Positions 1 through 12,068 of a stretch of DNA of 64,000 nt are shown here, in pieces. A model generated the notes under the pieces. That model saw nothing but the letters and a program-made list of their open reading frames with translations. It made no database searches and was not told the origin of the DNA. Numbering within the stretch: position 1 is the stretch's first letter; each line of letters begins with the position of its first letter. A program made the translations under genes and the position numbers. Origin of the DNA: Zantedeschia hybrid cultivar. Lineage: Eukaryota; Streptophyta; Magnoliopsida; Alismatales; Araceae. The stretch is taken from positions 25,341,229-25,405,228 of the forward strand of contig JARZZO010000013.1 in the NCBI GenBank assembly GCA_030544215.1, given 5' to 3'.

Positions 1-615
1 GAGTTATACTTAAAATACTATATCTTTGTCAAGTAAATCAATATACAGTATCCTAGTCCAAGTAGGATTCTAATTATGATTTTCTATCAATTAATTAGAA
101 TCTTAATTATATTCAAATTTATTATGCTTTACTTCTAATATAATCAAATATGCTATACATAACCTTTTAGGTTGTGGTTAACATTAGTTATACCATCTTT
201 AGTTTCATAATTCAAATCCTAATCCGATTAGGACTTGTTCTCTATGGGTAGCCCTTTCTAAAACTGATCTTTTATATTTTTGACATCTAAAACATCTTAA
301 TTAGTAATGATAGCCTTCTAAAAAGTTATATATATTTCTATTCTCTTTCTAATGATATCCACTTTGCCTTAATCAGAATTTTCTATAAAATGTTATAATA
401 ATTTTACTATGTTGCTGTCTAATATATCAACCGAGAATTTGAACTAAATTAGTAAGCTATTCTTAGTAGTATAATTGGGCTATTGGACTTTCATAATTGG
501 GTTAATTTGACTAAATTAAGTTACTTAAAGTTAATCATGGATTCTTATAATTAGTTAATTGATCCAATTTTAATTAATTAAATTTATTAATAGTTGTAAA
601 AGTGCGGGGTATAAC
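1..615 (-). mobile_element. Partial 3' LTR of a minus-strand Tekay-like element
   Basis: These bases match 4364-4980 along their whole length, at roughly 85-90% by eye. They are the first part of an LTR read on the minus strand, starting TTATACCCCGCAC at 615; the expected terminal TG is altered. The rest of this LTR lies left of the window. A polypurine tract abuts it at 617-631, which identifies it as the 3' LTR. No coding capacity is seen. The Tekay/Del assignment rests on the long AT-rich LTR and the layout of polypurine tract and PBS, so the lineage is tentative while the LTR call is firm. Confidence 0.75.
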
Positions 616-616
616 T

Positions 617-631
617 TCATCTCCCCCTTAA
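617..631 (-). other. Polypurine tract of the Tekay-like element
   Basis: Read on the minus strand this is TAAGGGGGAGATGA, directly before the LTR start at 615. In LTR elements such a tract primes plus-strand DNA synthesis. Its position next to the LTR fixes the element's orientation as minus. Confidence 0.7.
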
Positions 632-1360
632 AGAAATTTTGTATTTGAAATTTGATAGATTCTAATAATCCATATTTGTATTAATAGATTATTCATACTA
701 ATTTGTAAGACCATAGGATAAGATTAAGAGATTACTCAATCAAGATCAGATCAGTACGATAATAGTATGATTCAAGTTACTTACCCCAAAAGTAGATCCT
801 CGAAATCTAACCAAACTTATGTCATAGATTTAAATAAGAGTCACTTATGAAATTTAAGCACATTAACTTATCCTAACATTTTAAAATGTTAACCAACTCT
901 TTCTAATTTTCAAGCAATATAAGTAAATGTAGATGAATAGACAACGTTAGTTAAATCTATAAATGTATGTTGTGATCAAGGCATCCCTTAGTACAGATTA
1001 TCAAAGAATCAAGGGTAAGAATAGGTCAATATTTAATAACTTAAACATAGTAGAAAAATGTAAGTGGTAGGAATATATACATCAAGTAGCTGGCTCTCCC
1101 CCTTAAGAAGATGAAACTTAATCTGCTTAATCCACATCCGCACTAAGAATCTCCTTTGCATAAGTCTAATTATTAGAATCAGCTAAATGCGACATCTACA
1201 ATCACCTATCTCAAATGTTCTAACCATAACTTAAAACGAGATATCATCTTAATCTCTAATCTAACCCAAGATCATACTAATCTTAAACTTCATCATTTTC
1301 TTTAAGATCGATCGGTATGGTTTGAGATCAGATGGTTGTGGATGCTTAAACTCTCATAAT

Positions 1361-1373
1361 TGTTCTGATATCA
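1361..1373 (-). other. Primer-binding site, initiator-Met tRNA type
   Basis: On the minus strand this reads TGATATCAGAACA, three bases inside the LTR end. The usual plant PBS complementary to initiator methionine tRNA begins TGGTATCAGAGC, so this copy differs at two G-to-A positions as expected for methylation decay. It shows that 1377-4980 is the 5' LTR. Confidence 0.75.
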
Positions 1374-1376
1374 TAT

Positions 1377-4300
1377 TGTTACGCCCTCGATCTAGTTTAT
1401 TTTTACCTTGTTTTTAAACTTGGAATCCGACTACGTAATTTTAGAAAAAATTCCACTATAACGAACAGATATGAGAGCTAAGCAACTACAAGACAATTTA
1501 AATAAATGCCATAACTATTAATTAATCCAAAGTATCCAAATATAGCTAATACTAAAATTCACAAATTACAATATCCATCAATTTGTACATAAATTCTCAA
1601 TCTCACCAAATAAAGAAAATACATTAACCTCTCATTATTCCTACTACATCAAATGTAAGAAAACTGCAAATTTCAATCTAAATAACCTTCTGAAGATGTC
1701 AAATGCCTCAATCAGAAGTCTCCTCAAATTTTAGGTTCCCTTTCTCAGATCTGAAAATGTTAATAGGGTTTATGAGTATAACTACTCAGTAGGCTTCAAA
1801 CAATCCACATGACTTAACATATAGTAAATTTTACAAATCACATTATACAATTATACTAAATATGATCTTACACAGTTCTACATATATGTCAAATAAGAAC
1901 ATGATATAAAACATGGTCAGATATAAGCTTATCAAATTAAATGTATTTTCTAATAATATAAATAGATCAACTAATATATAGCATATATGGTATGATCGAA
2001 CTCATATCAGATATATCAAATTTTACTAGCCATAATTAGAACGTATCACATATCGAATATAATATATCAAATTGTCAAATTATCAGCGCGTTACGTATTG
2101 CCGTCCCGTAAGCATATCTCATAGCAAACATCAAATATCATGACGTAGTAACTTATCAAATAAGATTCATATCATGGATTATATAGTTAAGACAGATTCA
2201 TATGATTTGCAAAAGGATAATTAAATAGGATGATCAAAAGATTTAAATGACTAAGCAAAATTCAAATGAACATATGGAACAAAAATTTCAGATTTATGTG
2301 CCAATCAAACAAATCAAATCATATCATTATGGACATACACCCAAACCATAATATAAGGAGTCGAACAAAACGAATACCAAAGCATCTAGGCAAATGATGC
2401 AAAGGACTCGGTCACTACGCAGAATCGGGGAGTTTAAGTCCCATCCAACTCCAAACCGCTAGGGCGTTTCGTATCGCCGTCCTGTGGTTTTAGTCGGCCG
2501 AAAATAAGGATTCCATCTGTTTACTCTCGGGCTCCAAATAAAATACCCTATCCAATATGGATGTGTATAATGGAACCGGGCCAAATATCTCCTTAAGATA
2601 GCAATGTCTAAGTAAAGTTAAATAATTATGACACAATCAGATTAACAGAGATCAAATGATGACAAAATATGAGCATAGATCTTAAAATTGAATTATCAAA
2701 TTAGTACGTACATATAAGAGCTAAAATACATACTTTATATACAAAATAGCCACTTAGAGAGTCATCATGGTCATATATATATGGAAAATCAGAGTAAAGC
2801 TTATCAAAATAAGGTTTTTGATAGAAACGATAACCAATAAAAGTTTTTCAAAATTTTCGGAATAATAAATATATTTTTCGGCCATTAAGACTAATTTTCA
2901 TAATTGAACAATTAACAAATAGGTCGAATAATATCAAACAGATTCAGAAAATTACCAGACTTGATGAGCATGTCCAATATATCATATGTAAAGTGTGTAC
3001 AAAGTTTTATCAATTTCTAAATTGGTTTGATATGATTTTGGATTCTCACTTTGATTCGGAGAATCCGACTTAAATAGAATTCCAGCAAATCCAAACAGAG
3101 GGCAAACTGAATACTAAACGGAATTATAAAATTCTCAAACTTATTAAAGGAGTCAAAGATAATATAAAAAAGGTCTTCACAAAATATGGAATGATTTGGA
3201 CATGAATCAAGTGGGATATAAGATTCACAAATTGGGATTTCAAAACTGCTAGGATAGGTTGTATAGTCGAAGAAGAATGTTATGGAATAAATATCAAAAG
3301 AACTCCAAAAATTATGAAATTTATTGGACATAAATCTAACATAAAACATAGACTGTGACCCTAATTTCAACTCAATTGGACGTCGGACCAAGGAGAACAA
3401 AAATTTGTAACTCATGTGATCATAATTGGAAACATAACAGATTGAACGAGTAGATTATATAGGCTGAGGTAATAATCATGGAATAAATAGTAACAAAGAT
3501 CACAAAAATCTGAAACTTGAATATCACGAAGTATACATATAGATCAAAGTTCTTACTAATTGATTAGCTTTTGAAAACTTTCGAAAATAACATAGTTTTG
3601 TAATACAAAATAGATCATGTATATAGTTATCCATCTATCTCTTGAAGAAAGATTGGATCTTGGCTCCCCTCTGGCTTCCTTGCTATTTATCAATGCCTTC
3701 TTATTCCTCTAAACTCATTTTCACATTTTCTAAGCTCTTTCCTACATTCTCTAAGTCTCTAATAACACAAAACACTGATCAGAATCAAACCTCCAAAAGA
3801 AATAACCATGAACAACTCTTAAAAACACCACATGAACTTACCCCTTAGAAGAGAGCTGCATGCTATAAAGGTTAAGCACGACCCAAGACTCTATTTATGC
3901 TTATTACCTTCCTAATGTAACCATAAACACCTCATTTCTTTACTGGAATCGAACTCCTACTCCCCATAACTTAATCTCTAAGTCAAAGTCACTTCCTAGT
4001 CTAAATCGGACTCTGCTCACGCTACCTGCAGTTTCCTTTTCTGCAGACCTTTAAATTCATCCCCTTAAACATCCGAATTAAGAAAACTCCTATTATACAA
4101 AGTTTTGTAACTTTTTATTATATTTCTCATGCCACCAAGATCACTATTTTTAGACATCTATAAGAAAATATATGTCTATTTTACTGACATGCTGTCATGA
4201 GTACTCCGAACTCAGAAATCTGGCAGATTTCTTTCATGTCTAAAGATATCCTGATTCCGATTAAGACACGAGTTATTTTAAACATATGGTCTTCATAAAA

Positions 4301-4980
4301 CTTCTAATTTTAAGTCATAGTTCTAATGGCAGTTATCTTGCTTCATTTAGAATTGTATACACGGAGTTATGTTTAAAATACTAGGCCTTTGTCAAGTAAA
4401 TTTGTGTACCGAATCCTAGTCTAAGTAGGATTCAAATTATGACTTTCTATCTATTAATTAGAATATTAATTATATTCAAATTTATTATATTTTATTTTTA
4501 ATCTAAGTTAAATATGTTATATGTAACTTTTGAGATCATGGTTAACATTAATTATATCAACTTTTGTTTCTTAATTCCAATCCTAATCCGATTAAGACTT
4601 CTTCTCTATGAGTAGTCCTTTCTAAAATTGATCTTTAATATTTTTGACTTCTAAAACATCTTAATTAGTAAAAATGGCCTTCTACAAAGTTATAGATATT
4701 TCCATTATCTTTCTAATTATATCCACTATACGTTAATCAGAATTTTCTATAGAAAATTATCATCATTTTACTATGTTGTTGTCTAATGCATCAATTTAGA
4801 ATTTGAACTAAATTAGTAGGCTATTCTTAGTAGTATAATTGGGATATTGGACTTTCATAATTGGGTTAATTGGACTAAATTAAGTTACTTAAAGTTAGTC
4901 ATAGATTTTTATAATTAGTTAATTGATCTAATTTAAATTAATTAAATTTATTAATAGTTGTAAAAGTGCGGAGTATAACA
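1377..4980 (-). mobile_element. 5' LTR (3.6 kb) of the Tekay-like element
   Basis: The block starts TGTTACGCCC and ends GTATAACA on the plus strand, so it has TG...CA ends. It is AT-rich and has no convincing coding region; the 132-codon frame at 3017-3415 has no recognisable motif. Its last 617 bp are repeated at 1-615. The right edge falls abruptly inside Athila-like gag-PR sequence, so the element inserted into that older element. The target duplication cannot be checked because the other end is outside the window. Confidence 0.75.
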
Positions 4981-5893
4981 AAGTCCATATCAACCAAGTG
5001 TCCCTTTTCCAAACACTTTACTACCCAAGCTCAATATAAGGAAGAAATTGGCTCAGAATGAGGAGTTGATGGAACTATTCAAATAAGTTCAGATCAATAT
5101 TCCACTTCTTGATGCTATCAAACATGTGCCAGCTTATGCTAAGTTTCTTAAGGAATTGTGCACGCCAAGAAGGGAATCTAGATTGTCTTCCGAAAAAGTT
5201 AGACTCTTGGCGGACGTAAGTGCAATCTTGATGAACCATCTGCCTAAAAAGCTGAAGGACTTTGGGGCACCTTTGATCTCTTGTGACATAGGTGGAGTCA
5301 CATTTAATAGAGTACTATTGGATTTAGGTACTAGTGTGAACCTACTGCCAACCACTATTTATGAACAATTTGATATTGAGAAACTAAAGCCCACATCCAT
5401 CATCTTACAGTTGGAAGATAGGTGTTTGAAAACTCCACGGGGACTCATTGAGAATGTTATTGTAAAAGTCCATGATTGTTGTTTCCCCGTGGATTTTCTA
5501 ACTTTGGATATGGCCTTACCTAAGGAACTCATTCACATCCTGATTATCCTAGGACGTCCATTCTTAGCCACCACTAAAGCTAATATTAATTGTGAAACTG
5601 GCACGATGGACATATCCTTTGGGAGGCAAAAGGTCAAGATTAATATCTTTAAAGCATCCCAATATTCAGATCATGAAAAAGAGTGCCACACCATTGATAT
5701 CGTGGACAATTTGATTGAAGAGGATCCGGTGCTTACACATGACCTTTTGGAAGAGGCTAATGCTCTAAAAGATTCTCCGAACCTCTTAACATCTTGGCCC
5801 AAGGTGGAACCTTTGCCAGCCTTGCAGTTTGAGCCCGCTTTGCCATCTTTAGAGGACCCTCCTGCAACTCAAGCCATTACCCGAGTCTCTTAA
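4981..5893 (+). pseudogene. Athila-like gag C-terminus and aspartic protease, broken
   Basis: The sequence enters inside coding DNA because the Tekay-like element interrupts it. An open frame runs from 5126 to 5893. It contains a KFLKELCT-type segment, a protease active-site region in which the usual DLGAS is DLGTS (about 5325-5340), and an ILGRPFLAT motif near 5550, the order expected for Athila protease. Before 5126 the same protein continues but is broken by stops and a frame change. The protein would process the Gag-Pol polyprotein in an active element. This copy is dead: it has no start, is truncated by insertion and has stops on both sides. Confidence 0.85.
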
Positions 5894-6717
5894 GTATGTC
5901 TTTTTTGGTCCTGACCAAACTCTTCCGGTCATCATCACGACAAATCTCACCTCATCGTAAGAGGCCCAACTAATCGAGGTCCTTAAAGCCTATAAGTGTG
6001 CCATTGGGTTGGTCGGTGGTAGATTTGAAGGGAATTAGTCCGTCCATTTGCATGCATCACATCTATATGGAGGAGAATTCCAAGCCGAGTCGGGAAATGC
6101 AAAGGTGGCTCAACCTAAATATGAAAGAAGTGGTTAAGAAAGACGTTGTGAAATGGCTTGATGTAGGTATCATTTACCCCATATCGGACAGCAAATGGGT
6201 CAGCCCAACCTAAGTGGTACCCAAGAAGTCCGGATTGATGGTTATCAAGAATGATCATAGGGAAGAGGTATCCACTAGGCTCACTACGGGATGGAGAGTG
6301 TGTATTGATTACAGAAAACTTAATATTATGACTAAGAAAGACCACTTTCCACTCCCATTTATAGATCAGATTTTGGAAAAGCTAGCAGGCCAGAAATTCT
6401 TCTGCTTCTTAGATGGGTACTTTGAGTATAATCAAGTGGTTATTTACTCGGAAGATCAAGAAAAGACCACCTTTACATGCCCTTATGGCACATTTGCTTT
6501 CCGGAGAATGTCATTTGGATTATGCAATGCACCAGCTACGTTTCAACAGTGCATGATGGCTATATTCTTCGACATGGTGGGAGAATTCCTCGAAGTTTTT
6601 ATGGATGATTTTTCGATCTTCAGAGAATCTTTTGAAAGTTGCTTAGAAAATCTGAAATAGGTGCTAGCGCGATGTATTTAAACCAATCTGATACTTAGCT
6701 GGGAGAAAAGCCATTTT
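5894..6717 (+). pseudogene. Athila-like reverse transcriptase, fragment
   Basis: The block begins with the connector before RT (GISPSICMHHIYMEE at about 6025-6070). It continues into RT with WRVCIDYRKLN, a DGYFEYNQV segment where DGYSGYNQ is usual, TTFTCPYGTFAFRR and the catalytic FMDD (about 6599-6610). Stop codons at about 6211 and 6658 separate the pieces, and further damage lies near 5894-5997. The enzyme would copy element RNA into DNA. The order protease, RT, RNase H, integrase is that of Ty3/gypsy. Inactive. Confidence 0.85.
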
Positions 6718-7410
6718 ATGGTTCGCGAGGGCGTTGTTCTAGGCTACATTATATCTGAAAGGGGGATAGAGGTAGATAAAGCTAAGATTGATCTCATATC
6801 TAATCTGCTTCCTCCCACCTCAGTCAGACAAATCTGTTCATTTCTTGGCCATGCTAGTTTCTGTCGCCGGTTCATACAAAATTTCTCCCAAATCGCCCGA
6901 CCTTTAACTCTTCTCCTAGCTAAGGATGTCCCATTCCACCTGGATGAACCATGCATAAAGGCATTCAATTCCTTGAAGGAAGCTTTGACCAAAGCTTCGA
7001 TTCTTCAATATCCTGATTGGTCTTTGCCTTTCGAGATCATGTGTGATGCCTCTAACTATGCTATCAGTGCAGTGTTGGGACAAAGGATCAACAAGTATCC
7101 CGTGGTGATCTATTGTGCAAGTCGCACCCTTGCGGATGCCCAAATGAACTATACCACCACGGAAAAAGAATTATTGGTTACGGTTTTTGCTCTAGAGAAA
7201 TTTCGATCTTATCTTTTAGGGGTAAAAGTCATAATTTATTCTGATCACACAGCATTAAAATACATGTTCATCAAGAAGGATGCTAAGCCTAGACTCATCA
7301 GATGGATATTACTACTTCAAGAATTTGATTTAGAAATTAGGGATAACAAGGTTTCTGAGAACGTGGTAGCTGACCACCTATCCCGTATTCTGATTTCTGA
7401 GAGTGAACTA
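6718..7410 (+). pseudogene. RT thumb and RNase H of the Athila-like element
   Basis: The frame open from 6718 to 7791 starts in the RT connection (SFLGHASFCRRFIQNFS). It then shows RNase H features: MCDASNYAISAVLGQ with the first catalytic Asp, TTTEKELLVTVFALEKFRSYL with the catalytic Glu, and SDHTALKYM. It ends at ENVVADHLSR near 7370-7388. RNase H removes the RNA template during cDNA synthesis. This stretch has no stop, but the surrounding polyprotein is broken. Confidence 0.85.
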
Positions 7411-8681
7411 ATGACATATTCATTCCCTGATGAGCATCTCTTGCCCATTTCTCATACCGTTGCACTTTGGTATGCCCATATTGTCAACTACAAGGTAGCC
7501 AATCAGCTTTCGGAAGGATGGACAAAAAGTGAGAAGGACAAATTTTTCGCCCAAAAGAAGTATTACTTTTGGGAAGATCCTGAGTTATTCAAATTCTATT
7601 GTGATCAAATCATCCAGCGATGTGTTCCTAAGGAAGAACAACAGAGCGTGCTGAACTTCTGTCACAATCTTTCTTATGGGGACCATTTCTCAGGGAAGAA
7701 AACTGCAGCCAAGGTCTTGCAGAGTGATTTTTACTGGCCCACACTTTTTAAATACGCCCATGAATTTAGCAGAACATGCCTCAGATGCTAAGCTATAGGA
7801 AGTATGGCAAAAAGAGATATGATGCCACTCAACCCAAATGTAGTGGTTGAAGTTTTTGATGTTTGGGGAATAGATTTTATGGGAACTTCTCCACCTTCGT
7901 TTGGACATGAATATATCTTAGTGGCGATGGATTATGTCTCTAAGTAGATTAAAGTAGTAGTCACTTGAACCAATGATCATAAAGTGGTCATGAAATGTGT
8001 CTAGAAAAACAACTTTTTGCAGTTCGGATGGCCCAAAGCTATCATAAGTGATGGGGGCACACATTTCACGAATTCCCAATTTCGATCTCTGCTTAAGAAA
8101 TATGGGATTAATCACTAGCTAGCTACCCCTTATCATCCTCAAACCAGTGGCCAAGTGGAGGTATCGAATAGGAAAATAAAGAATATTTTGCAAAAGTCCA
8201 TTAGACCCAATAGGAAAGATTGATCTGAAACATTGGATGATGCTTTGTGGGTCTATCAGACCACTTATAAAACTCCTATTGCATGTCCCCTTATCATCTG
8301 ATTTTTGGAAAAGCGTGCCACATTCCTGTAGAATTGGAACATAGGGCGTATTGGGCCATCAAACAAGTTAATCTAGACCTAGCCCAAGCTGGTGCCCACA
8401 GGACCTTACAGCTGAACGAGTTAGAAGAGTTGGGCAATGAAGCCTATGAAAATTCTAAGATTTATAAAGCCAAAACTAAAGCCTTCCATGATAAACACAT
8501 TGTGAGAAAATCTTTCCATCCAAATCAAAAAGTTTGGCTATTTAACTCTAGGCTTCGCCTATTCCCAGGAAAACTGAAATCAAGGTGGGATGGGCCCTTC
8601 CTGGTCATTAAAACCTTTGACTATGGAGCTATTAAAATCATGGATCCAAAGACTAGACACACATTCACTGTTAATGGGTAA
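7411..8681 (+). pseudogene. Athila-like integrase, broken
   Basis: The HHCC zinc-binding region is visible at about 7655-7791 (NFCHNLSYGDHFSGKKTAAK, then CLRC). A stop follows at 7789-7791. The catalytic core continues in fragments: VWGIDFMG near 7865, a DGGTHF block near 8050 and a YHPQTSGQ block near 8130. The C-terminal part is open at 8283-8681 (MSPYHLIFGKACHIPVELEHRAYWA). Several stops (for example near 7945, 7966 and 8116) prevent a full product. Integrase would insert the cDNA into the genome. Confidence 0.85.
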
Positions 8682-9958
8682 CGGCTAAAATCGTTTGTTG
8701 AAAATCTTCAAAATAGCCCACCTGAATCCATAACGTTGAGTGACCCACAATAATTGTGCTTCTGTCTGGCTAAAGATGTTAAACTTAGCGCTTATTAGGT
8801 GGCAACCCAGCATTTTAGATCATCTTTTGTTTTTCTTCTTCTTTTTAGGTTTTTATACAGCAGTCGGCTATGGTAAGTCACATATTCATGGGCACATGTT
8901 GTTTCTCTCCTTCTCCGTTTTCTTATGGCTAGCATTTTGTTCATATCTTTTATGCCATTGAGGACAATGCCATTCAAGTTGGGAGGAGGAAATCCATATG
9001 CATTTTTTAAAAAAAAAAATCTTTTGAAGAAAACTAATATTTTTCATTAAGAAAATGGTCAAATTTTTTTTTTCAAAAACTACTTTTTTCTCATCCCACG
9101 TAAGTTGCGTGGAATCATGTTTCATTAAGTGAATCATAATCAAATCAATTTTATGTTAGTCAAATTGGATAGAGCCTTTAAAGTTCATAATATCCCACTT
9201 CATAAGAAGCCACGACATGAATGATTTTTACACACACATGGCAACTTAGAATAAGTGAAAGACCTTGAAAGTATAAAATTGCTAGAATTAACCTTAAGAA
9301 TAGGACTACCTATTCTAATTATATTTTATTTATTTTTTTCTTTTGGGTTGAATGAAAAGAACATTAGGATTCGTAATAGGGGACTGACCCACTCAGCACT
9401 CTAAAGAGGTGGTCATTTAAAAAGGGACATCTGTAAACATTAAATGCCATATAAGGTGTCAAAAAGAGCTAAACGAAGGTAAGTGACAAAAAGTACGCAC
9501 CTCCCCTTAAGTAAATTAAAGAGAGTAGTAAAAAGTATACACACTCAAAGGCAAAAACGCAACTAAATGAAAAAGCCGCGCTAAACAAAAAGTCTCTCAT
9601 ACTAAAGTACGACCAAGTCGTGAAAAGTGCTAAAGTCGGGACAGGAGCTGAAAAATGATCCTCACAGACTGATCAGGAAATCCCTTTTCTTTTCTCTTCC
9701 CCAAATAGTTTTATCTAAAGGGTTAGTAACGGCGAGGATATAACGGAAATAGCAGAAACGAGTTCTAAGCATGCCAACTTACATAAACGATCACCTGTCG
9801 CGAACCAGTGTAGTGGGAAATGAGAACATTAGCTTAACCGATTAGCTACCATTTAATTGATTGTGATAGATAACTGTAAATGAAGCATGATAGTTCATTG
9901 TTGTCTCATTTTCTTCTATTTACATTACTCAGAGACTAGCAATAAGTAAGTTGGGGGA
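8682..9958 (+). mobile_element. 3' untranslated region and polypurine tract, Athila-like
   Basis: This 1.28 kb lies between the integrase end and LTR 1 and has no supported gene. It is homologous to 21522-22703, and its reverse complement matches about 12069-13200 in the minus-strand relative, so it is a conserved non-coding module of the family. It ends in the polypurine tract AAGTTGGGGGA (9948-9958) immediately before the LTR TG. The short ORFs inside share no recognisable motif. Confidence 0.75.
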
Positions 9959-10244
9959 TGTTATAAGTTGATATTTTTTATCATTAAAAAGACAAATGCA
10001 TGCACTATATTCATGATTTTATGTTTTAAACTATATGAAATGATAGATAGTGTTGCAATAATTCCAACGGTATCAATTTCGTTAAATTCTAAGCTAAAAA
10101 CATCGTCATTTCATATGAATAATGCAGTATAACGCATTTGTGGTTTTTCGGCAAAATTGAGATGATCAATAAATTTATTTTAGCATAATTGTAATTTTTT
10201 TCACAATAAAAGTCTAATTTACATTTATTTTTATGAAAACAGAA

Positions 10245-10312
10245 TATGAAGAAGTTGCGATGCAATGGTTAAGTCCTTAGAGACTTGTAGGAGGTCCAAT
10301 GTTCAAATCTCA
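10245..10312 (+). other. tRNA-like (A box/B box) segment in the LTR
   Basis: This segment corresponds to 22998-23056 in LTR 2 and, inverted, to about 11720-11790 and 17410-17470. The clearest copy has TGGCGTAGTTGG (like an RNA polymerase III A box) and, about 30 bases later, GTGCTCGAATC (like a B box). The copy here is more decayed (GATGCAATGG and AATGTTCAAATCTC). It looks like a fossil of a tRNA or SINE head captured by an ancestral LTR. No foldable intact tRNA is claimed. Confidence 0.5.
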
Positions 10313-10383
10313 ATAGAAACAACACTCATTTTGGCAAAAAGAATAAAGTAGGGGCAAAACAGTCATTCATTACCCTAAATATA

Positions 10384-10388
10384 GTTGC
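10384..10388. repeat. Target-site duplication GTTGC, left copy
   Basis: The identical GTTGC stands at 17756-17760, flanking the TG...CA ends of the minus-strand element at 10389-17755. A 5 bp duplication is normal for Ty3/gypsy integrase. Confidence 0.85.
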
Positions 10389-12068
10389 TGATATGCGCGC
10401 GATGCATGTCGTTAAACGTTAACAACAGCCAACTTCAAATTACCAGACTCACAATTTAATTTTAAAATAGTTAGGTAGTGAGAACCGGGTCGATCCACTG
10501 AGAAATAGATTTTAGATTTGAAAACTTTAAAATTTTTAATTAAAATATTCAAGAAAGTGATTTAAAAAGATAGTGGATTATAATACAATAAAAAAAACTA
10601 ATGTTATACTAAAATTTACAAATGAAGTTAACACGGCCTGTACAAATAAAGGAAAGTATACTTACAACATGCAAGAGGATATAGAAGCAATACTAAGAAG
10701 TTAAAAGGTGAAAGAGAAGTGCATTTAATGCAGCCCTCCTCAACCCCTTTACTATTTAGCACACACGTTTAGTCCAATCTAATCACAAGATGCCACATAC
10801 CCCCTTTACTATTCATCAAAAAGTTTTTTATTTTATTTTATTTTATTTTTTGAACATTTTTTAAATAAAATTTAAATCAAAACAAATAATAGGTATCAAT
10901 TGATTTGAACAAAAGGATTTTACATTGGGCGAATTAAATTCTGGAAGTTAGAGATGAATAGTAACATATTATTCATGCGACTATGTAAACTAAGGAATTA
11001 ACCATAACATGCAAACCTTTAATAATAGAAAATAAAAACACATGATCAATTAACTGATAATTACATCAAATAACAAAAAAACAACAATAGAAAAATGATA
11101 ATTGCAATCAAAACTTTAAAAACAAAGAAGCTCCTATGCTTTCTTAGGCGGTAATGGTGGTGATCAGCCAAGAGCAGCAACTGCAGGTGGGCTTTGCGAG
11201 CTCACAGGACCTGGCTTTGAGAGCTTCGTAGAGTCGCACAGCTGATGCACAGAAGAGACAGAGAGAGAGAGGAAAAGGGAAAGAGAGAGAGCGAAGGTAG
11301 AGAGATGGAGAGCAGGCGCAGAAAGAGACAAAAGGAGAGAGAGAGAACGTTGGAGAGAGAGGCGCGCTGATAGAGGGTAGAGAGAGAGAGAAAGAGAGCT
11401 CATGGGAGAGAGATGGTGAAAAAGTAAGAGAGAAAGGGAGGATGTGTGACAAAGAGAACAAAGAGAGAGAGAGAGCAAAAGGCAAAAAGCTGCGGCAGAA
11501 ACCCTAAAGGGGAGAGAAAGCTAAGAGAGACCGAGGAAAGAAAGAAGGGGGCCTTTTTTAAAGGAGTGGGAGAATTTTTAAAATAAAGAAAGGGGATAGA
11601 GAGGCGGCGGCTGGCTCCTCTTTTCCTTCTTGGGTAAAGGGTTAGGGTAATCCTTTTTAGACTTTTTCTTTCCAGTGTGCTCTTGCTTTATTCATTTTTT
11701 CAAAATATGAAGTGTTTATGCTGAGATTTGATCATTGGACCTCCCCACATGTCTCAAGAGACTTAACCACTGCACCACATTCTCTTCATGTCATGTTCAC
11801 AAAAAATAAATGTAATTTAGATTCATGTGGTGAACAAAGTAACATAAAATGAAATCACTAAATATTATGGCTTTGCCGAAAACCCACAAATGCGCTACAC
11901 TCAATATTTCACATGAAATGATGATGTTTTTAACTCGGAATTTAACAAAATGTGTGTCGTTCGAAAGAACACAAAATTATCTTTCATTCCATGTAGTTTT
12001 GCACATAAAACCCTGAGTGTAATGTATTTATTTATCTTTTTAATACTAAAAAATACATACTTATCACA
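10389..12068 (-). mobile_element. 3' LTR of a non-autonomous Athila-like element
   Basis: This 1.68 kb LTR pairs with 16099-17755. On the minus strand it begins TGTGATAAGTATG at 12068 and ends at the TGATATGCG edge at 10389. Its start resembles the plus-strand Athila LTRs (TGTTATAAG, TGTGATAAG), so the two belong to one family. It contains a GA-rich block (about 11250-11480) and a decayed tRNA-like segment. The overlapping Leu/Ser-rich frames at 11144-11485 are products of the GA repeat, not genes. Confidence 0.85.
11250..11480. repeat. GA-rich low-complexity block in the LTR
   Basis: Runs of GAGAGA alternate with short purine-rich spacers. Equivalent blocks occur at about 16950-17170 (same orientation), and as CT-rich sequence at 18040-18190 and 23260-23560 in the opposite-strand LTRs. 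The block is therefore an inherited LTR feature, possibly part of the promoter or 5' UTR. Confidence 0.8.

Larger units (their letters stand above)
616..1376 (-). mobile_element. Residual internal region, about 760 bp, non-coding
   Basis: This stretch lies between the two LTR copies and has a PBS at one end and a polypurine tract at the other, so it is the entire interior of the element. No gag or pol fragment is visible; autonomous relatives carry several kilobases here. A second purine-tract-like segment (CTCCCCCTTAAG on the plus strand, about 1098-1109) resembles the real tract at 617-631 and may mark the edge of an internal deletion or duplication. The element would have needed proteins from other copies to move. 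Confidence 0.65.
9959..10388 (+). mobile_element. LTR 1 of the Athila-like element, left part
   Basis: The LTR starts TGTTATAAGTTGATATT just after the polypurine tract and is homologous to 22704-23130. It is cut at 10388 by the minus-strand relative and resumes at 17761. The last five bases, GTTGC, are the left copy of the target duplication. Allowing for the cut, the LTR is about 1.7 kb long. Confidence 0.85.

Noticed and set aside
3017..3415. 132-codon minus-strand frame in the Tekay-like LTR
   Set aside because: No domain motif, AT-rich composition, and it lies inside an LTR; a chance frame.
11144..11485. Ser/Leu-rich minus-strand frames, repeated at 16848-17176
   Set aside because: They translate the GA/CT repeat of the LTRs and are open in several frames at once.
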